From Klebsiella michiganensis (GTDB lineage Bacteria > Pseudomonadota > Gammaproteobacteria > Enterobacterales > Enterobacteriaceae), in assembly GCA_000963575.1 (NCBI GenBank), contig CP011077.1, positions 1,674,001-1,738,000 of the forward strand: DNA of 64,000 bases, read 5' to 3'. Of the stretch, positions 16,689 to 25,272 are shown piece after piece. The first letter of the stretch is position 1. Every line of letters starts with the position of its first letter. A program made the position numbers and the translations under genes. The notes under the pieces were generated by a model that saw nothing but the letters and a program-made list of their open reading frames with translations, made no database searches and was not told the origin of the DNA.

Positions 16689-17249
16689 CTATTCCGTTAG
16701 GGGAATGATGATTTCTCCCGGCTTAACTTCAATGCCTTTGGCATATTTCTTCGCCAGCGACTCACCTGTGCTGTGGTCCTCGCTCAGGATGTAAGCAGGC
16801 TGCTGATTGAAGTAGCTGCGCAGGGACTGGTTAAGGTAGGGGATCATAGTTTGCAGTACGGTCTGCATTTTTTGCGGTTCGACCTGAGCGTCCACCACCT
16901 CCATTTCCTGCAGGTAGATGGCGCCTTGCTCTTTATTAAACACCGGCAGCGCTTTCAGTTTGAGCTTCAGGATAGCTTTCTGGTTACCAAACAGTGACGT
17001 CATGTCGAGATTGGCATCGCCAGTCAGCGTAATTTTATTCGGCTCTTCCCGTCCAATCTGGCTGACTAAATGGGTTAACACCACATGGGCTTCGGCCACG
17101 CCGGGCAGGCCAATGTCCTTCGAGAAGTTATTGTGTTTTTCCAGCGACTGGTTAATCTCCTGTTCGCTCACGCTGTACTGCGTTAACTGGTTGCATCCTG
17201 AGAGCAGGCCGCTGAGCATCAATGCTGCGGCAAAAACAATCTTCTTCAT
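16689..17249 (-). CDS. yceB: YceB family lipoprotein
   Basis: A 186-residue lipoprotein (same size as in E. coli) with a lipobox L-S-G-C (residues 16–19) and the DUF1439 fold. Conserved segments include Q-L-T-Q-Y, E-Q-E-I-N-Q-S-L-x-K-H-N-N-F-S-K-D-I-G-L and E-V-K-P-G-E-I. DUF1439 proteins resemble lipid-binding tubular folds; the role of YceB is not settled. ATG at 17249 starts directly before the signal peptide. In E. coli grxB lies between yceB and mdtH; here it does not. Confidence 0.93.
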   Translation of the reverse strand: MKKIVFAAALMLSGLLSGCNQLTQYSVSEQEINQSLEKHNNFSKDIGLPGVAEAHVVLTHLVSQIGREEPNKITLTGDANLDMTSLFGNQKAILKLKLKALPVFNKEQGAIYLQEMEVVDAQVEPQKMQTVLQTMIPYLNQSLRSYFNQQPAYILSEDHSTGESLAKKYAKGIEVKPGEIIIPLTE

Positions 17250-17347
17250 AGGCTTCCTCAAAATAGTGGCTCCAATGCCGTGCCTTTCTTAATCAGCATA
17301 ATGCGGCACGGCGGGAGCGGCTACCGGAAAAAGATGATACGAGAAAA

Positions 17348-18562
17348 TTATCCCTGACCACCGGGCTCAAGCATCGTTGGCTCCACGGGTTTAAGGCTAA
17401 ACTGCCACCACAGGGCGGCAAGGGTGATACAGCCGATAATACCGAGCATAACCCAGGGTAATTCCGGTTGCTGCAGGGCTTTTCCCGCGTCAAACAGCCA
17501 GCCTCCGCCGGTATAGCCGAGCGCGCCGCCCAGCGACAGGCCTAAACGGCTGAACCCCATGTAACTACCGCGAGCGCGAGCATCCGCCAGCGAAGCGCTG
17601 AGCGTTTCCCGGGCGGGCTCAGCGATGATTGAGCCGATGTAGAAGGTACAAATCAGGGCGAAAAGCTGCTGTAAATTGGACGCCAGGCCAATAGGCATCA
17701 GGCTCACAGTCATCAGCACAAGGCCGGCCATTAAGCGTTGCTCCAGGCGGAAGCGTCTTTCACTCCAGCGGGCGATAGGGTAGAGCAACGTCAGCGAAAG
17801 CGCGGCTTCAATGGCATACATCCATTTTACCGCCGACGCGGTACCGGCGATGTCGTTGACCATTAGCGGTAGCATCAGCATGACCTGCACCGCCAGCATG
17901 TAATAGCCGGTGAGCGTCAGGACATAGGTAATAAAACGTTTATCGCGGAACACGCGGCCCATGCCTTCGCGCATCGGGGTGCGAATAGTTGAAAGCTTAT
18001 AGGCCGGCAGCAGCCAGGCGTTAAGCGCCGCACACAGGACAAACATCACGGCCCCGACGGCGCACACCAGGCGGAAGTCATACTGTAACAGCCAGCTACC
18101 CAACAGGGCGCCGATAACCGCGCCAGCGCTGTCCTGCATCATCAGGATTGAGAAGAAACGTCCCCGGTGCTGAGGGCGAACCAGTTTGACAACCAGCGCC
18201 GAGCGAGGTGGGTCAAACAGCGTCCCGCCAATGGCGGAGAGCAGGCAGGAAAGCCACAGCATCCAGGGCTCAGTCGCGATACCCATGGTGGCAAACCCGG
18301 CGGCACGCAGCAGCATCCCGGTGACGATCATCGGTTTTGCCCCCAGCCTGTCGGCAATTGCGCCACCAAAGACGCCCAGTCCCTGCTGGATGAATTGACG
18401 CAGCCCCAGGGCAATCCCGACCATTAAAGCGGCCCAGCCCAACTGGTCAACGAAGCGGATGGAAATCAAAGGGAAGACAACGAAAAAGCCCAATACCACT
18501 AACATGTTATCAAGCAGCAGGAAATATTTACCCAGGCTCCTTGCCTGCGCCACCCGCGACAT
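17348..18562 (-). CDS. mdtH: MFS transporter MdtH
   Basis: A 404-residue major facilitator exporter (402 in E. coli). It has G-G-A-I-A-D-R-L-G-A-K-P in the first cytoplasmic loop, L-F-D-P-P-R-S-A-L-V-V-K-L after helix 4 and about twelve membrane segments. In E. coli MdtH confers quinolone resistance when overexpressed. The start at 18562 has GGAGGGGAG directly upstream and the E. coli N-terminus M-S-R-V; an in-frame start 11 codons earlier is rejected. It is divergent from rimJ. Confidence 0.95.
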   Translation of the reverse strand: MSRVAQARSLGKYFLLLDNMLVVLGFFVVFPLISIRFVDQLGWAALMVGIALGLRQFIQQGLGVFGGAIADRLGAKPMIVTGMLLRAAGFATMGIATEPWMLWLSCLLSAIGGTLFDPPRSALVVKLVRPQHRGRFFSILMMQDSAGAVIGALLGSWLLQYDFRLVCAVGAVMFVLCAALNAWLLPAYKLSTIRTPMREGMGRVFRDKRFITYVLTLTGYYMLAVQVMLMLPLMVNDIAGTASAVKWMYAIEAALSLTLLYPIARWSERRFRLEQRLMAGLVLMTVSLMPIGLASNLQQLFALICTFYIGSIIAEPARETLSASLADARARGSYMGFSRLGLSLGGALGYTGGGWLFDAGKALQQPELPWVMLGIIGCITLAALWWQFSLKPVEPTMLEPGGQG

Positions 18563-18791
18563 CTCCCCTCCAGGGAACTTAATTAAACGCGACAAGTACT
18601 TATTCTCGCTTGCCGTTCGGGCTTTTAATACCTGATGCAGGACAATATTTTTTTATCGTTCAACGAGTTTGATTCAAGGCTTTCATCGAAAAAAGTGATG
18701 TTGCGTCATGTTGTTGTTTTCACACGACGGCCAGGCACAGGTATAGTAACCAGATGACCCCCGTTAACCGGGATGAAGGAGTGGGATAAAC

Positions 18792-19382
18792 ATGTTTGGC
18801 TACCGCAGTAACGCCCCAAAAGTTCGCCTGGTGACTGACCGACTGGTGGTGCGTCTGGTCCATGAGCGAGACGCCTGGCGTATGGCAGATTACTACACCG
18901 AGAATCGCCAATTTCTGAAACCCTGGGAACCCATTCGGGATGAGAGCTACTGCTATCCTTCGGGCTGGCAGGCCAGGCTGGGCATGATAAGTGAAATGCA
19001 CAAGCAGGGCAGTGCGTACTACTTTGCGCTGCTCGACCCGGAAGAAAAAGAGGTCATCGGCGTCGCTAACTTTTCCAACGTCGTGCGCGGTTCGTTCCAT
19101 GCCTGCTACCTCGGTTATTCCATCGCTGAAAAGTGGCAGGGGCAGGGGTTGATGTATGAGGCGCTGACCAGCGCAATTCGCTATATGCAGCGTAGCCAGA
19201 ATGTCCATCGTATTATGGCCAACTATATGCCGCATAATCAGCGCAGCGGCGATTTGCTGGCGCGTTTGGGCTTCGAAAAAGAAGGTTACGCAAAGGATTA
19301 TTTGCTGATTGACGGAGTATGGCGAGATCACGTTCTCACCGCGCTGGTTAATCAAGACTGGACCCCAGGTCGTGGAGTTTAA
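18792..19382 (+). CDS. rimJ: Ribosomal protein S5 N-acetyltransferase RimJ
   Basis: A 196-residue GNAT-fold enzyme that acetylates the N-terminal alanine of ribosomal protein S5. It starts M-F-G-Y-R-S-N-A-P-K-V-R-L and carries the acetyl-CoA-binding G-Y-S-I-A-E-K-W-Q-G-Q-G-L-M-Y-E-A-L (about 112–129) and R-L-G-F-E-K-E-G-Y-A. It is the first gene of rimJ–yceH–yceM–murJ, with only three bases between it and yceH. Confidence 0.97.
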   Translation: MFGYRSNAPKVRLVTDRLVVRLVHERDAWRMADYYTENRQFLKPWEPIRDESYCYPSGWQARLGMISEMHKQGSAYYFALLDPEEKEVIGVANFSNVVRGSFHACYLGYSIAEKWQGQGLMYEALTSAIRYMQRSQNVHRIMANYMPHNQRSGDLLARLGFEKEGYAKDYLLIDGVWRDHVLTALVNQDWTPGRGV

Positions 19383-19385
19383 AAG

Positions 19386-20033
19386 ATGAAATATCAGTTA
19401 ACGGCGATTGAAGCTCGCGTCATCGGCAGCCTGCTGGAAAAACAGCTCACTACGCCAGAGCAATATCCGATGTCGGTCAACGGCGTAGTGACCGCCTGTA
19501 ATCAGAAAACCAACCGTGAACCGGTGATGGATCTGAAAGAGCATGACGTCCAGGACACGTTGGACGGGCTGGTAAAAGGCCACTATTTGCGTACCGTCAG
19601 CGGGTTTGGTAACCGCGTGACGAAATACGAGCAGCGTTTTTGCAATTCAGAGTTTGGTAATTTAAAGCTGACGCCGGCAGAAGTGGCGGTCATCACCACT
19701 TTGCTGCTGCGTGGCGCGCAAACGCCGGGTGAGCTGCGCAGCCGGGCCGGGCGAATGTTTGAGTTCACCGATATGGCGCAGGTAGAAGCGACGCTGGAAG
19801 GGCTGGCCGGCCGTGACGACGGGCCGTTTGTCGTGCGTCTGCCGCGGGAGCCCGGCAAACGCGAAAGCCGCTATATGCATCTTTTTAGCGGGGAGGTTGA
19901 AGCCTCTGTGGCCCAGGAGCAAATCGCCAGCCCGGTTCCAGACGATCTCAGCGCGCGAGTGGACGCGCTGGAAACCGAGGTCGCCGAACTTAAACAGCGA
20001 CTGGATTCATTGCTCGCCCATCTGGGGGATTAA
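19386..20033 (+). CDS. yceH: YceH family protein (DUF480)
   Basis: A 215-residue protein of the UPF0502/DUF480 family with two winged-helix-like repeats (Y-Q-L-T-A-I-E-A-R-V-I-G-S-L-L-E-K-Q near the start; K-L-T-P-A-E-V-A-V-I-T-T-L-L-L-R-G-A-Q-T near 95–115) and a C-terminal coiled coil. The DNA-binding fold is known from structures, but no role is established. Two bases separate it from yceM. Confidence 0.94.
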   Translation: MKYQLTAIEARVIGSLLEKQLTTPEQYPMSVNGVVTACNQKTNREPVMDLKEHDVQDTLDGLVKGHYLRTVSGFGNRVTKYEQRFCNSEFGNLKLTPAEVAVITTLLLRGAQTPGELRSRAGRMFEFTDMAQVEATLEGLAGRDDGPFVVRLPREPGKRESRYMHLFSGEVEASVAQEQIASPVPDDLSARVDALETEVAELKQRLDSLLAHLGD

Positions 20034-20035
20034 GG

Positions 20036-20959
20036 ATGACTAAATTACGTATCGGTGTCGTGGGGCTGGGCGGTATCGCGCAGAAAGCCTGGTTGCCAGT
20101 GCTCGGTGCATCCGGCGACTGGTCGCTGGTGGGGGCATTTTCACCAACCAAAGCTAAAGCATTACCGGTGTGTGAAACCTGGCGCATTCCGTATGTCGAT
20201 TCCCTGAGCAATCTCGCGGCGCAGTGCGACGCCGTCTTTGTCCATAGCGCTACCAGTGCCCACTACGCGGTGGTGAATGAGCTGCTCAATGCGGGCGTTA
20301 GCGTCTGCGTGGATAAACCCCTGGCTGAAAACCTGGCCGACGCCGAAAGGCTGGTGGAGCTTGCCGGGCGCAAAAAACGCACCCTGATGGTGGGCTTTAA
20401 TCGCCGTTTTGCCCCGCGCTATCAGCAGCTAAAGGCAAAGCTCTCTGCCGGGGCATCTTTGCGCATGGATAAACATCGCAGCGACAGCGTTGGCCCTGGA
20501 GACCTGCGCTTCACGCTGCTCGATGACTATCTTCACGTCGTGGATACCGCACTCTGGCTTGGAGGCGGCTCCGCCCAACTGCAAAGCGGGACGTTGCAAA
20601 CCAACGAGTCGGGGCAAATGCTGTACGCCGAACACCATTTCAGTCAGGGAAGTCTGAGCGTGACCACCAGTATGCATCGCCGCGCCGGAAGCCAGCGTGA
20701 GTGGGTGCAGGCGGTGACTGACGGCGGGCTGTATGAAGTGACCGACATGCGTCAGTGGCGGGAAGAGTGCGGGGCTGGCGTGGTAGAGCAGCCGATTCCG
20801 GGCTGGCAAACCACCCTGGAACAGCGCGGCTTTACGGGGTGTGCGCGGCACTTTATCGACTGTGTGGCAAACCAGACTGCGCCTGAAACGTCCGGCGAGC
20901 AGGCTCTGGTGGCGCAGCGTGTCGTGGAGAAGCTCTGGCGCGAGGCAATTAGCGAATAA
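20036..20959 (+). CDS. yceM: Putative NAD(P)-dependent oxidoreductase YceM
   Basis: A 307-residue Gfo/Idh/MocA-family protein (YceM/MviM). The Rossmann motif G-V-V-G-L-G-G-I-A-Q-K is at residues 7–17 and the family's C-V-D-K-P-L-A motif is at about 92–98. The substrate is unknown. It is in the rimJ–murJ gene set, 113 bases before murJ; the old name mviM comes from this linkage. Confidence 0.94.
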   Translation: MTKLRIGVVGLGGIAQKAWLPVLGASGDWSLVGAFSPTKAKALPVCETWRIPYVDSLSNLAAQCDAVFVHSATSAHYAVVNELLNAGVSVCVDKPLAENLADAERLVELAGRKKRTLMVGFNRRFAPRYQQLKAKLSAGASLRMDKHRSDSVGPGDLRFTLLDDYLHVVDTALWLGGGSAQLQSGTLQTNESGQMLYAEHHFSQGSLSVTTSMHRRAGSQREWVQAVTDGGLYEVTDMRQWREECGAGVVEQPIPGWQTTLEQRGFTGCARHFIDCVANQTAPETSGEQALVAQRVVEKLWREAISE

Positions 20960-21072
20960 GCTGTAACATATCGCGGTAGCAATTCAGCGCCGTATCGGTA
21001 GACTATGCCGACTTGTCATCATCCATGTACGCCTGCATTGCAGGCGTTCATGTTTGTGGAATAACAGAATAA

Positions 21073-22608
21073 ATGAACCTATTAAAATCGCTGGCGGCCG
21101 TCAGCTCGATGACCATGTTTTCACGCGTGCTTGGCTTCGCGCGCGACGCCATTGTGGCAAGGGTATTTGGGGCAGGGATGGCGACAGATGCCTTCTTTGT
21201 CGCGTTTAAGTTGCCGAATTTGCTGCGCCGAATCTTTGCCGAAGGCGCGTTCTCCCAGGCGTTTGTGCCGATTCTGGCCGAATACAAAAGTAAGCAAGGC
21301 GAAGATGCAACGCGCGTCTTTATCTCGTACGTGTCCGGGCTGTTAACCCTCGCACTGGCGCTGGTCACCGTGCTCGGGATGCTCGCTGCCCCGTGGGTTA
21401 TTCTGGTTACGGCACCGGGTTTTGCCGACACGGCGGATAAATTTGCGCTGACCTCAAGCCTGCTACGCATCACCTTCCCATACATCTTACTGATTTCGCT
21501 GGCGTCGCTGGTGGGCGCGATTTTAAATACCTGGAACCGCTTTTCTGTTCCGGCGTTCGCCCCGACGTTCCTTAACCTCAGCATGATTGGCTTTGCGCTG
21601 TTTGCCGCCCCGCACTTTAATCCGCCGATTCTGGCTCTGGCCTGGGCGGTGACGGTAGGGGGCGTGTTACAGCTGGCCTACCAGCTGCCGCACCTGAAGA
21701 AAATTGGCATGCTGGTGCTGCCGCGTATCAGCTTTAAGGATGCGGGGGCAATGCGGGTTATCAAGCAGATGGGCCCGGCGATCCTCGGCGTTTCCGTCAG
21801 CCAGATTTCATTGATCATCAACACCATATTTGCTTCGTTCCTGGTGTCCGGTTCGGTTTCCTGGATGTATTATGCTGACCGCCTGATGGAGTTTCCGTCC
21901 GGCGTTTTAGGCGTGGCACTCGGCACCATCTTGCTGCCGTCGCTGGCGAAGAGTTTTGCCACCGGCAATCATGATGAGTATTCCCGGCTGATGGACTGGG
22001 GGCTGCGTCTCTGCTTCCTGTTGGCGCTCCCAAGCGCGGTGGCGCTGGGGATTCTGGCCAAACCGCTGACCGTCTCTTTGTTCCAGTACGGTAAATTCTC
22101 CGCTTTTGATGCCCTGATGACCCAGAGGGCGTTGGTGGCGTATTCAGTCGGCCTGATGGGGCTTATCGTCGTCAAGGTTCTGGCACCAGGTTTCTACTCC
22201 CGGCAGGACATTAAAACGCCGGTTAAAATAGCCATCGTGACGCTGATTTTGACCCAGCTAATGAACCTCGCGTTTATCGGCCCGCTGAAACATGCCGGGC
22301 TTTCCCTGTCGATTGGTCTGGGAGCCTGTATTAACGCCTCGCTATTGTACTGGCAGCTGCGTAAGCAGGACATCTTCAAGCCGCAGGCGGGCTGGGCCGC
22401 GTTTCTGCTTCGTCTGGTAGTGGCCGTGCTGGTCATGTCCGCGGTACTGATCGGGATAATGTACGTTATGCCGGCGTGGGATCTGGGCAATATGCCTTAT
22501 CGACTGCTGCGTTTGATGGTGGTCGTGGTGGCAGGTGTCGTCGCTTATTTTGCGACACTGCTGCTGTTGGGGTTCAGGCTGAAAGATTTCGCCCGCCGCA
22601 CGATTTGA
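21073..22608 (+). CDS. murJ: Lipid II flippase MurJ
   Basis: MurJ (MviN), with 511 residues as in E. coli, is a MOP-superfamily inner-membrane protein that flips lipid II for peptidoglycan synthesis. Fourteen membrane segments can be traced. Diagnostic sequence includes R-V-L-G-F-A-R-D-A-I-V-A (about 18–29), F-x-V-A-F-K-L-P-N-L-L-R-R, and S-W-M-Y-Y-A-D-R-L-M-E-F-P-S-G-V-L-G. In E. coli flgN follows on the opposite strand; here a cold-shock-like gene is inserted first. Confidence 0.97.
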   Translation: MNLLKSLAAVSSMTMFSRVLGFARDAIVARVFGAGMATDAFFVAFKLPNLLRRIFAEGAFSQAFVPILAEYKSKQGEDATRVFISYVSGLLTLALALVTVLGMLAAPWVILVTAPGFADTADKFALTSSLLRITFPYILLISLASLVGAILNTWNRFSVPAFAPTFLNLSMIGFALFAAPHFNPPILALAWAVTVGGVLQLAYQLPHLKKIGMLVLPRISFKDAGAMRVIKQMGPAILGVSVSQISLIINTIFASFLVSGSVSWMYYADRLMEFPSGVLGVALGTILLPSLAKSFATGNHDEYSRLMDWGLRLCFLLALPSAVALGILAKPLTVSLFQYGKFSAFDALMTQRALVAYSVGLMGLIVVKVLAPGFYSRQDIKTPVKIAIVTLILTQLMNLAFIGPLKHAGLSLSIGLGACINASLLYWQLRKQDIFKPQAGWAAFLLRLVVAVLVMSAVLIGIMYVMPAWDLGNMPYRLLRLMVVVVAGVVAYFATLLLLGFRLKDFARRTI

Positions 22609-22685
22609 TTTTTTCTGGGTGGGTGACGGTTTCGTCAGGCCACCCTATTCTTTATATGTTGAAAGGTTAATTAGGTGACAGAGCG

Positions 22686-23168
22686 ATGAGAGGAATAATC
22701 ACAACCTGGTTCGAAGACAAGGGCTTCGGATTTATCAAAGATGAAAACGGCGAAAACCGTTATTTCCATGTGATTAAAGTCGCCAACCCGGAGCTTATTA
22801 AGAAGGACGCGTCGGTGACCTTCGAGCCGGGTACCAACAATAAAGGGCTGTCGGCGTTTGCCGTGAAAGTGGAGCCCGAGAGCAAGCATCTGTTTATTGC
22901 GGGCGAGCGGCTTAAAATCACCTCGATCAAGTCTTTCGTGGTCTACAGCGAAGAAGAACCCGCGGACAGCAAGATCGATAAAGAAAATGCGGTGCTCTCA
23001 GTGGGCCTGCTGATGAACAGTATTCGCCCGAAGGTCGAGAAAAAAGAGGGTGAAATGCGGACGGTGAAAAAACTGGCGGTGACGACGTTCCAGGGCACCA
23101 CTCATCTCTTTTCAGAAGATGAGATTGACATCGACGCTACGGTAAAAGTGTTGAATTCACTGAAATAA
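22686..23168 (+). CDS. Cold-shock-like domain protein with C-terminal extension
   Basis: A 160-residue protein. Residues 1–65 look like a cold-shock/OB-fold nucleic-acid-binding domain: R-G-I-I-T-T-W-F-E-D-K-G-F-G-F-I-K-D, with an RNP1-like K-G-F-G-F-I (12–17) and an RNP2-like R-Y-F-H-V (25–29). About 95 further residues (from S-K-H-L-F-I-A-G-E) contain no domain that I recognise. Cold-shock proteins themselves are about 70 residues. The gene has no counterpart between murJ and flgN in E. coli. A short, weak AGGTG site precedes the ATG. An RNA-binding role is inference from the motifs. Confidence 0.65.
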   Translation: MRGIITTWFEDKGFGFIKDENGENRYFHVIKVANPELIKKDASVTFEPGTNNKGLSAFAVKVEPESKHLFIAGERLKITSIKSFVVYSEEEPADSKIDKENAVLSVGLLMNSIRPKVEKKEGEMRTVKKLAVTTFQGTTHLFSEDEIDIDATVKVLNSLK

Positions 23169-23174
23169 ACGATC

Positions 23175-23210
23175 TGCTGGTCAAGGAGAGTGTTGACCAG
23201 CAGCTTTCAT
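23175..23210. terminator. Terminator-like hairpin between cold-shock-like gene and flgN
   Basis: A perfect 11-base stem (CTGCTGGTCAA / TTGACCAGCAG) with an eight-base loop, seven bases after the stop of the upstream gene, followed by CTTTCATT. It separates two convergent units. Confidence 0.7.
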
Positions 23211-23222
23211 TGGCGAGGAAAA

Positions 23223-23648
23223 TCAGATAGTGATTTTTTTACCGCCGCGGTTACCCTGCGACGTTGCCTGCCCGTCGGCGCCATAGAAGTCGGGTGCCTG
23301 ATGCGGTTTTAACACCGCGATCGCCTGCTCATTGCGGGCCATCTGGTCTTCCAGTAACCAGCCGTTATGCTGATTAATGTCCCGCAAATGCAGGGTTTTT
23401 TGCGTAATCGTCTGCCACCGCTGGCTAACGTCCAGGCTGGTTACCCCCCCGGCATTTTGCTCTACGCGACGCTGCTGTTCCAGGTAATCCAGCGTAGCCA
23501 GCAACGAGCTTTTATCTTCAGTTATACGTTGCAGCGCATTGCTGTTTATCTGGCCTGCGGAAAGCTGCAGCTGTTCAGCGTCCATCACCTCTTTCAGTGA
23601 ATTCAGCACTGCGGTCATTTGGTCCAGCACTTCTAACAGACGACTCAC
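23223..23648 (-). CDS. flgN: Flagellar export chaperone FlgN
   Basis: A 141-residue, mostly helical chaperone for the hook-filament junction proteins FlgK and FlgL. It begins M-S-R-L-L-E-V-L-D-Q-M-T-A-V-L-N-S-L-K-E-V and is rich in Gln and Leu, as in E. coli FlgN (138 residues). It directly follows flgM (two bases between them) and is read with it from the flgA and flgM promoters. Confidence 0.94.
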   Translation of the reverse strand: MSRLLEVLDQMTAVLNSLKEVMDAEQLQLSAGQINSNALQRITEDKSSLLATLDYLEQQRRVEQNAGGVTSLDVSQRWQTITQKTLHLRDINQHNGWLLEDQMARNEQAIAVLKPHQAPDFYGADGQATSQGNRGGKKITI

Positions 23649-23650
23649 CG

Positions 23651-23944
23651 TTATTTACTCGACAAATAGCTTTGGGCTTCCTGGAGCAGTGCATCGGCGA
23701 TTTTGCCGGTATCCATCTTCAGGTCACCGTTACGAATAGCCGTCTTCAGCGCTTCAACGCGTTCCATGTTGATATCGCCGGTGCCGGGCTGCATCAGTTT
23801 AGCCTGGGCATCGCTCAACTTAACGCTGGTGCTGTTGGCGGTTGTGGATTTCTCAAGACGGCTTTTCAGCGTCTGTGGATCGCTGGTTTCACGCGGTTGT
23901 ACGGTGCTTACCGGTTTCAGTGGCGACGTGCGATCAATGCTCAT
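23651..23944 (-). CDS. flgM: Anti-sigma-28 factor FlgM
   Basis: A 97-residue anti-sigma factor that holds FliA until the hook is complete and is then exported. M-S-I-D-R-T-S-P-L-K-P-V starts the protein; the sigma-binding C-terminal half contains V-K-L-S-D-A-Q-A-K-L-M and N-M-E-R-V-E-A-L-K-T-A-I-R-N-G. A sigma-28 promoter lies at 24007–24033, so FliA feeds back on its own inhibitor; flgA read-through supplies the class 2 transcript. Confidence 0.96.
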   Translation of the reverse strand: MSIDRTSPLKPVSTVQPRETSDPQTLKSRLEKSTTANSTSVKLSDAQAKLMQPGTGDINMERVEALKTAIRNGDLKMDTGKIADALLQEAQSYLSSK

Positions 23945-24006
23945 TGTTCTCTCCTCATCGAGGGGCTCGCGGCGTAAGAGCCAGTCAGTATCATTTGTTG
24001 ATAGTA

Positions 24007-24033
24007 CTATCGGCAGTCGCCGCGGAATCTTTA
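24007..24033 (-). promoter_or_regulatory. Sigma-28 (FliA) promoter of flgMN
   Basis: On the minus strand TAAAGATT, 11 bases, then GCCGATAG: a near-perfect fit to the FliA consensus (TAAAGTTT-N11-GCCGATAA), overlapping the end of flgA and about 65 bases before the flgM start. Confidence 0.92.
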
Positions 24034-24039
24034 AAAAGA

Positions 24040-24699
24040 TTATAGATTAATCAGAATATTCCCATCAGCATCCACTGTCCCGCTGACCACCTGTCCTGAG
24101 GACATCCGAACGCGGGCATTTTGCGCGACCGCAGCGTTATTCAGCGCCTTGCCTTCGCCGTTAACGCTAAAGCCTTCGCCGGAAGCAATCACCTGAACCT
24201 GCTGACCGGCCTTCACCCGCCATGCCTGGCGCACCATTGACTGAATAACCGGCTGCCCGGGGGCAATATCCCGGAGCGAAACGGCATCTGTCGCCTGGCC
24301 GATATCCAGCATAGTGCGTGGCGGCAGTTGGTCAAGACGCCCCTGTGTTAACTGCACGCTATTTGCCTCGATCCTTGCGCCGCGGGCGATAGGGCGACTG
24401 GCAACCACATACTGACCCGTGGCCATCACCTGAACCTGGATAAAACGTTTGTCGCTGCCGCAGCGGGCCATGACGCTGACGTTGCCCCACAGTTTGGCAT
24501 TTCCGGGCGTTGAGAATTCTGGCTGAGGGCAGGCGGGAAGCTGAGCCTCCGGCGTTTTCACCTTGACGCTGACGTCATTGCTAATTCCCGCCAGCCGCTG
24601 TTGGAAATACTCAGTCAGCGGCCCATCGAGTGCGCTCGCCAGGGCCAACTGACTGACCAGTAAACTGGCTATGCCGCTCAAGATTTTCAGGCTTCTCAT
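24040..24699 (-). CDS. flgA: Flagellar P-ring assembly chaperone FlgA
   Basis: A 219-residue periplasmic chaperone for FlgI, with a signal peptide ending A-L-A-S-A and the C-terminal SAF domain (R-Q-A-W-R-V-K-A-G-Q, then A-V-A-Q-N-A-R-V-R-M-S-S-G-Q-V-V-S-G). Same length as in E. coli. It is transcribed divergently from flgB; the intergenic region carries the FlhDC-controlled class 2 promoters for both. Confidence 0.96.
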   Translation of the reverse strand: MRSLKILSGIASLLVSQLALASALDGPLTEYFQQRLAGISNDVSVKVKTPEAQLPACPQPEFSTPGNAKLWGNVSVMARCGSDKRFIQVQVMATGQYVVASRPIARGARIEANSVQLTQGRLDQLPPRTMLDIGQATDAVSLRDIAPGQPVIQSMVRQAWRVKAGQQVQVIASGEGFSVNGEGKALNNAAVAQNARVRMSSGQVVSGTVDADGNILINL

Positions 24700-24858
24700 C
24701 GCGCTTCTCCGTATTCAGATTGCGGTGATTTTAACCGCGAGCCGTTTTGATCAAGGCGATAAATAGCGACGTATTTTGCGTTTATTCCACCCATCGCGTA
24801 CGCGTAAGGCGCTTTAAGCTTTCGGACGATTCCTAATTCTATGGACCATGGAGGAAGC
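24700..24858. promoter_or_regulatory. Divergent flgA / flgB promoter region
   Basis: This 159-base gap separates the divergent flgAMN and flgB–J units. In E. coli and Salmonella FlhD4C2 binds here and drives both class 2 promoters. I could not pin the FlhDC half-sites by eye, so only the region is marked. Confidence 0.6.
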
Positions 24859-25269
24859 ATGCTCGATAAACTGGACGCCGCACTGCGATTTCAGCAAGAA
24901 GCGCTTAATTTGCGTGCCCAGCGCCAAGAGATTCTGGCCGCGAATATCGCCAATGCCGACACGCCGGGCTTTCAGGCGCGCGATATCGACTTTGCCAGTG
25001 AAATGAAAAAAGTGATGGAGCGCGGACGCGTTGAAGGAGGCGGCATGTCTCTGGCGCTCACTTCGGCACGCCATATTCCGGCACAAACCCACTCCACTCC
25101 GTCGCTCGATCTCCTCTACCGCGTACCTGACCAGCCAGCCATGGACGGTAACACCGTCGATATGGACCGTGAACGTACGCAGTTTGCCGATAACAGCCTG
25201 AATTACCAAACAAACCTCACGGTGCTTGGCGGGCAAATCAAAAGCATGATGTCGGTGCTACAGGGATAA
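24859..25269 (+). CDS. flgB: Flagellar basal-body rod protein FlgB
   Basis: A 136-residue proximal rod protein. It has the rod-family N-terminal motif I-L-A-A-N-I-A-N-A-D-T-P-G-F (about 29–42) and C-terminal M-D-R-E-R-T-Q-F-A-D-N-S-L-N-Y-Q. ATG at 24859 has GGAGG immediately upstream; an in-frame ATG at 24841 is rejected. First gene of the flgBCDEFGHIJ operon for rod, hook and rings. Confidence 0.97.
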   Translation: MLDKLDAALRFQQEALNLRAQRQEILAANIANADTPGFQARDIDFASEMKKVMERGRVEGGGMSLALTSARHIPAQTHSTPSLDLLYRVPDQPAMDGNTVDMDRERTQFADNSLNYQTNLTVLGGQIKSMMSVLQG

Positions 25270-25272
25270 TCG

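Noticed and set aside
18720..19355. 211-codon minus-strand ORF across rimJ
   Set aside because: Antisense to rimJ, which is certain from motifs and gene order.
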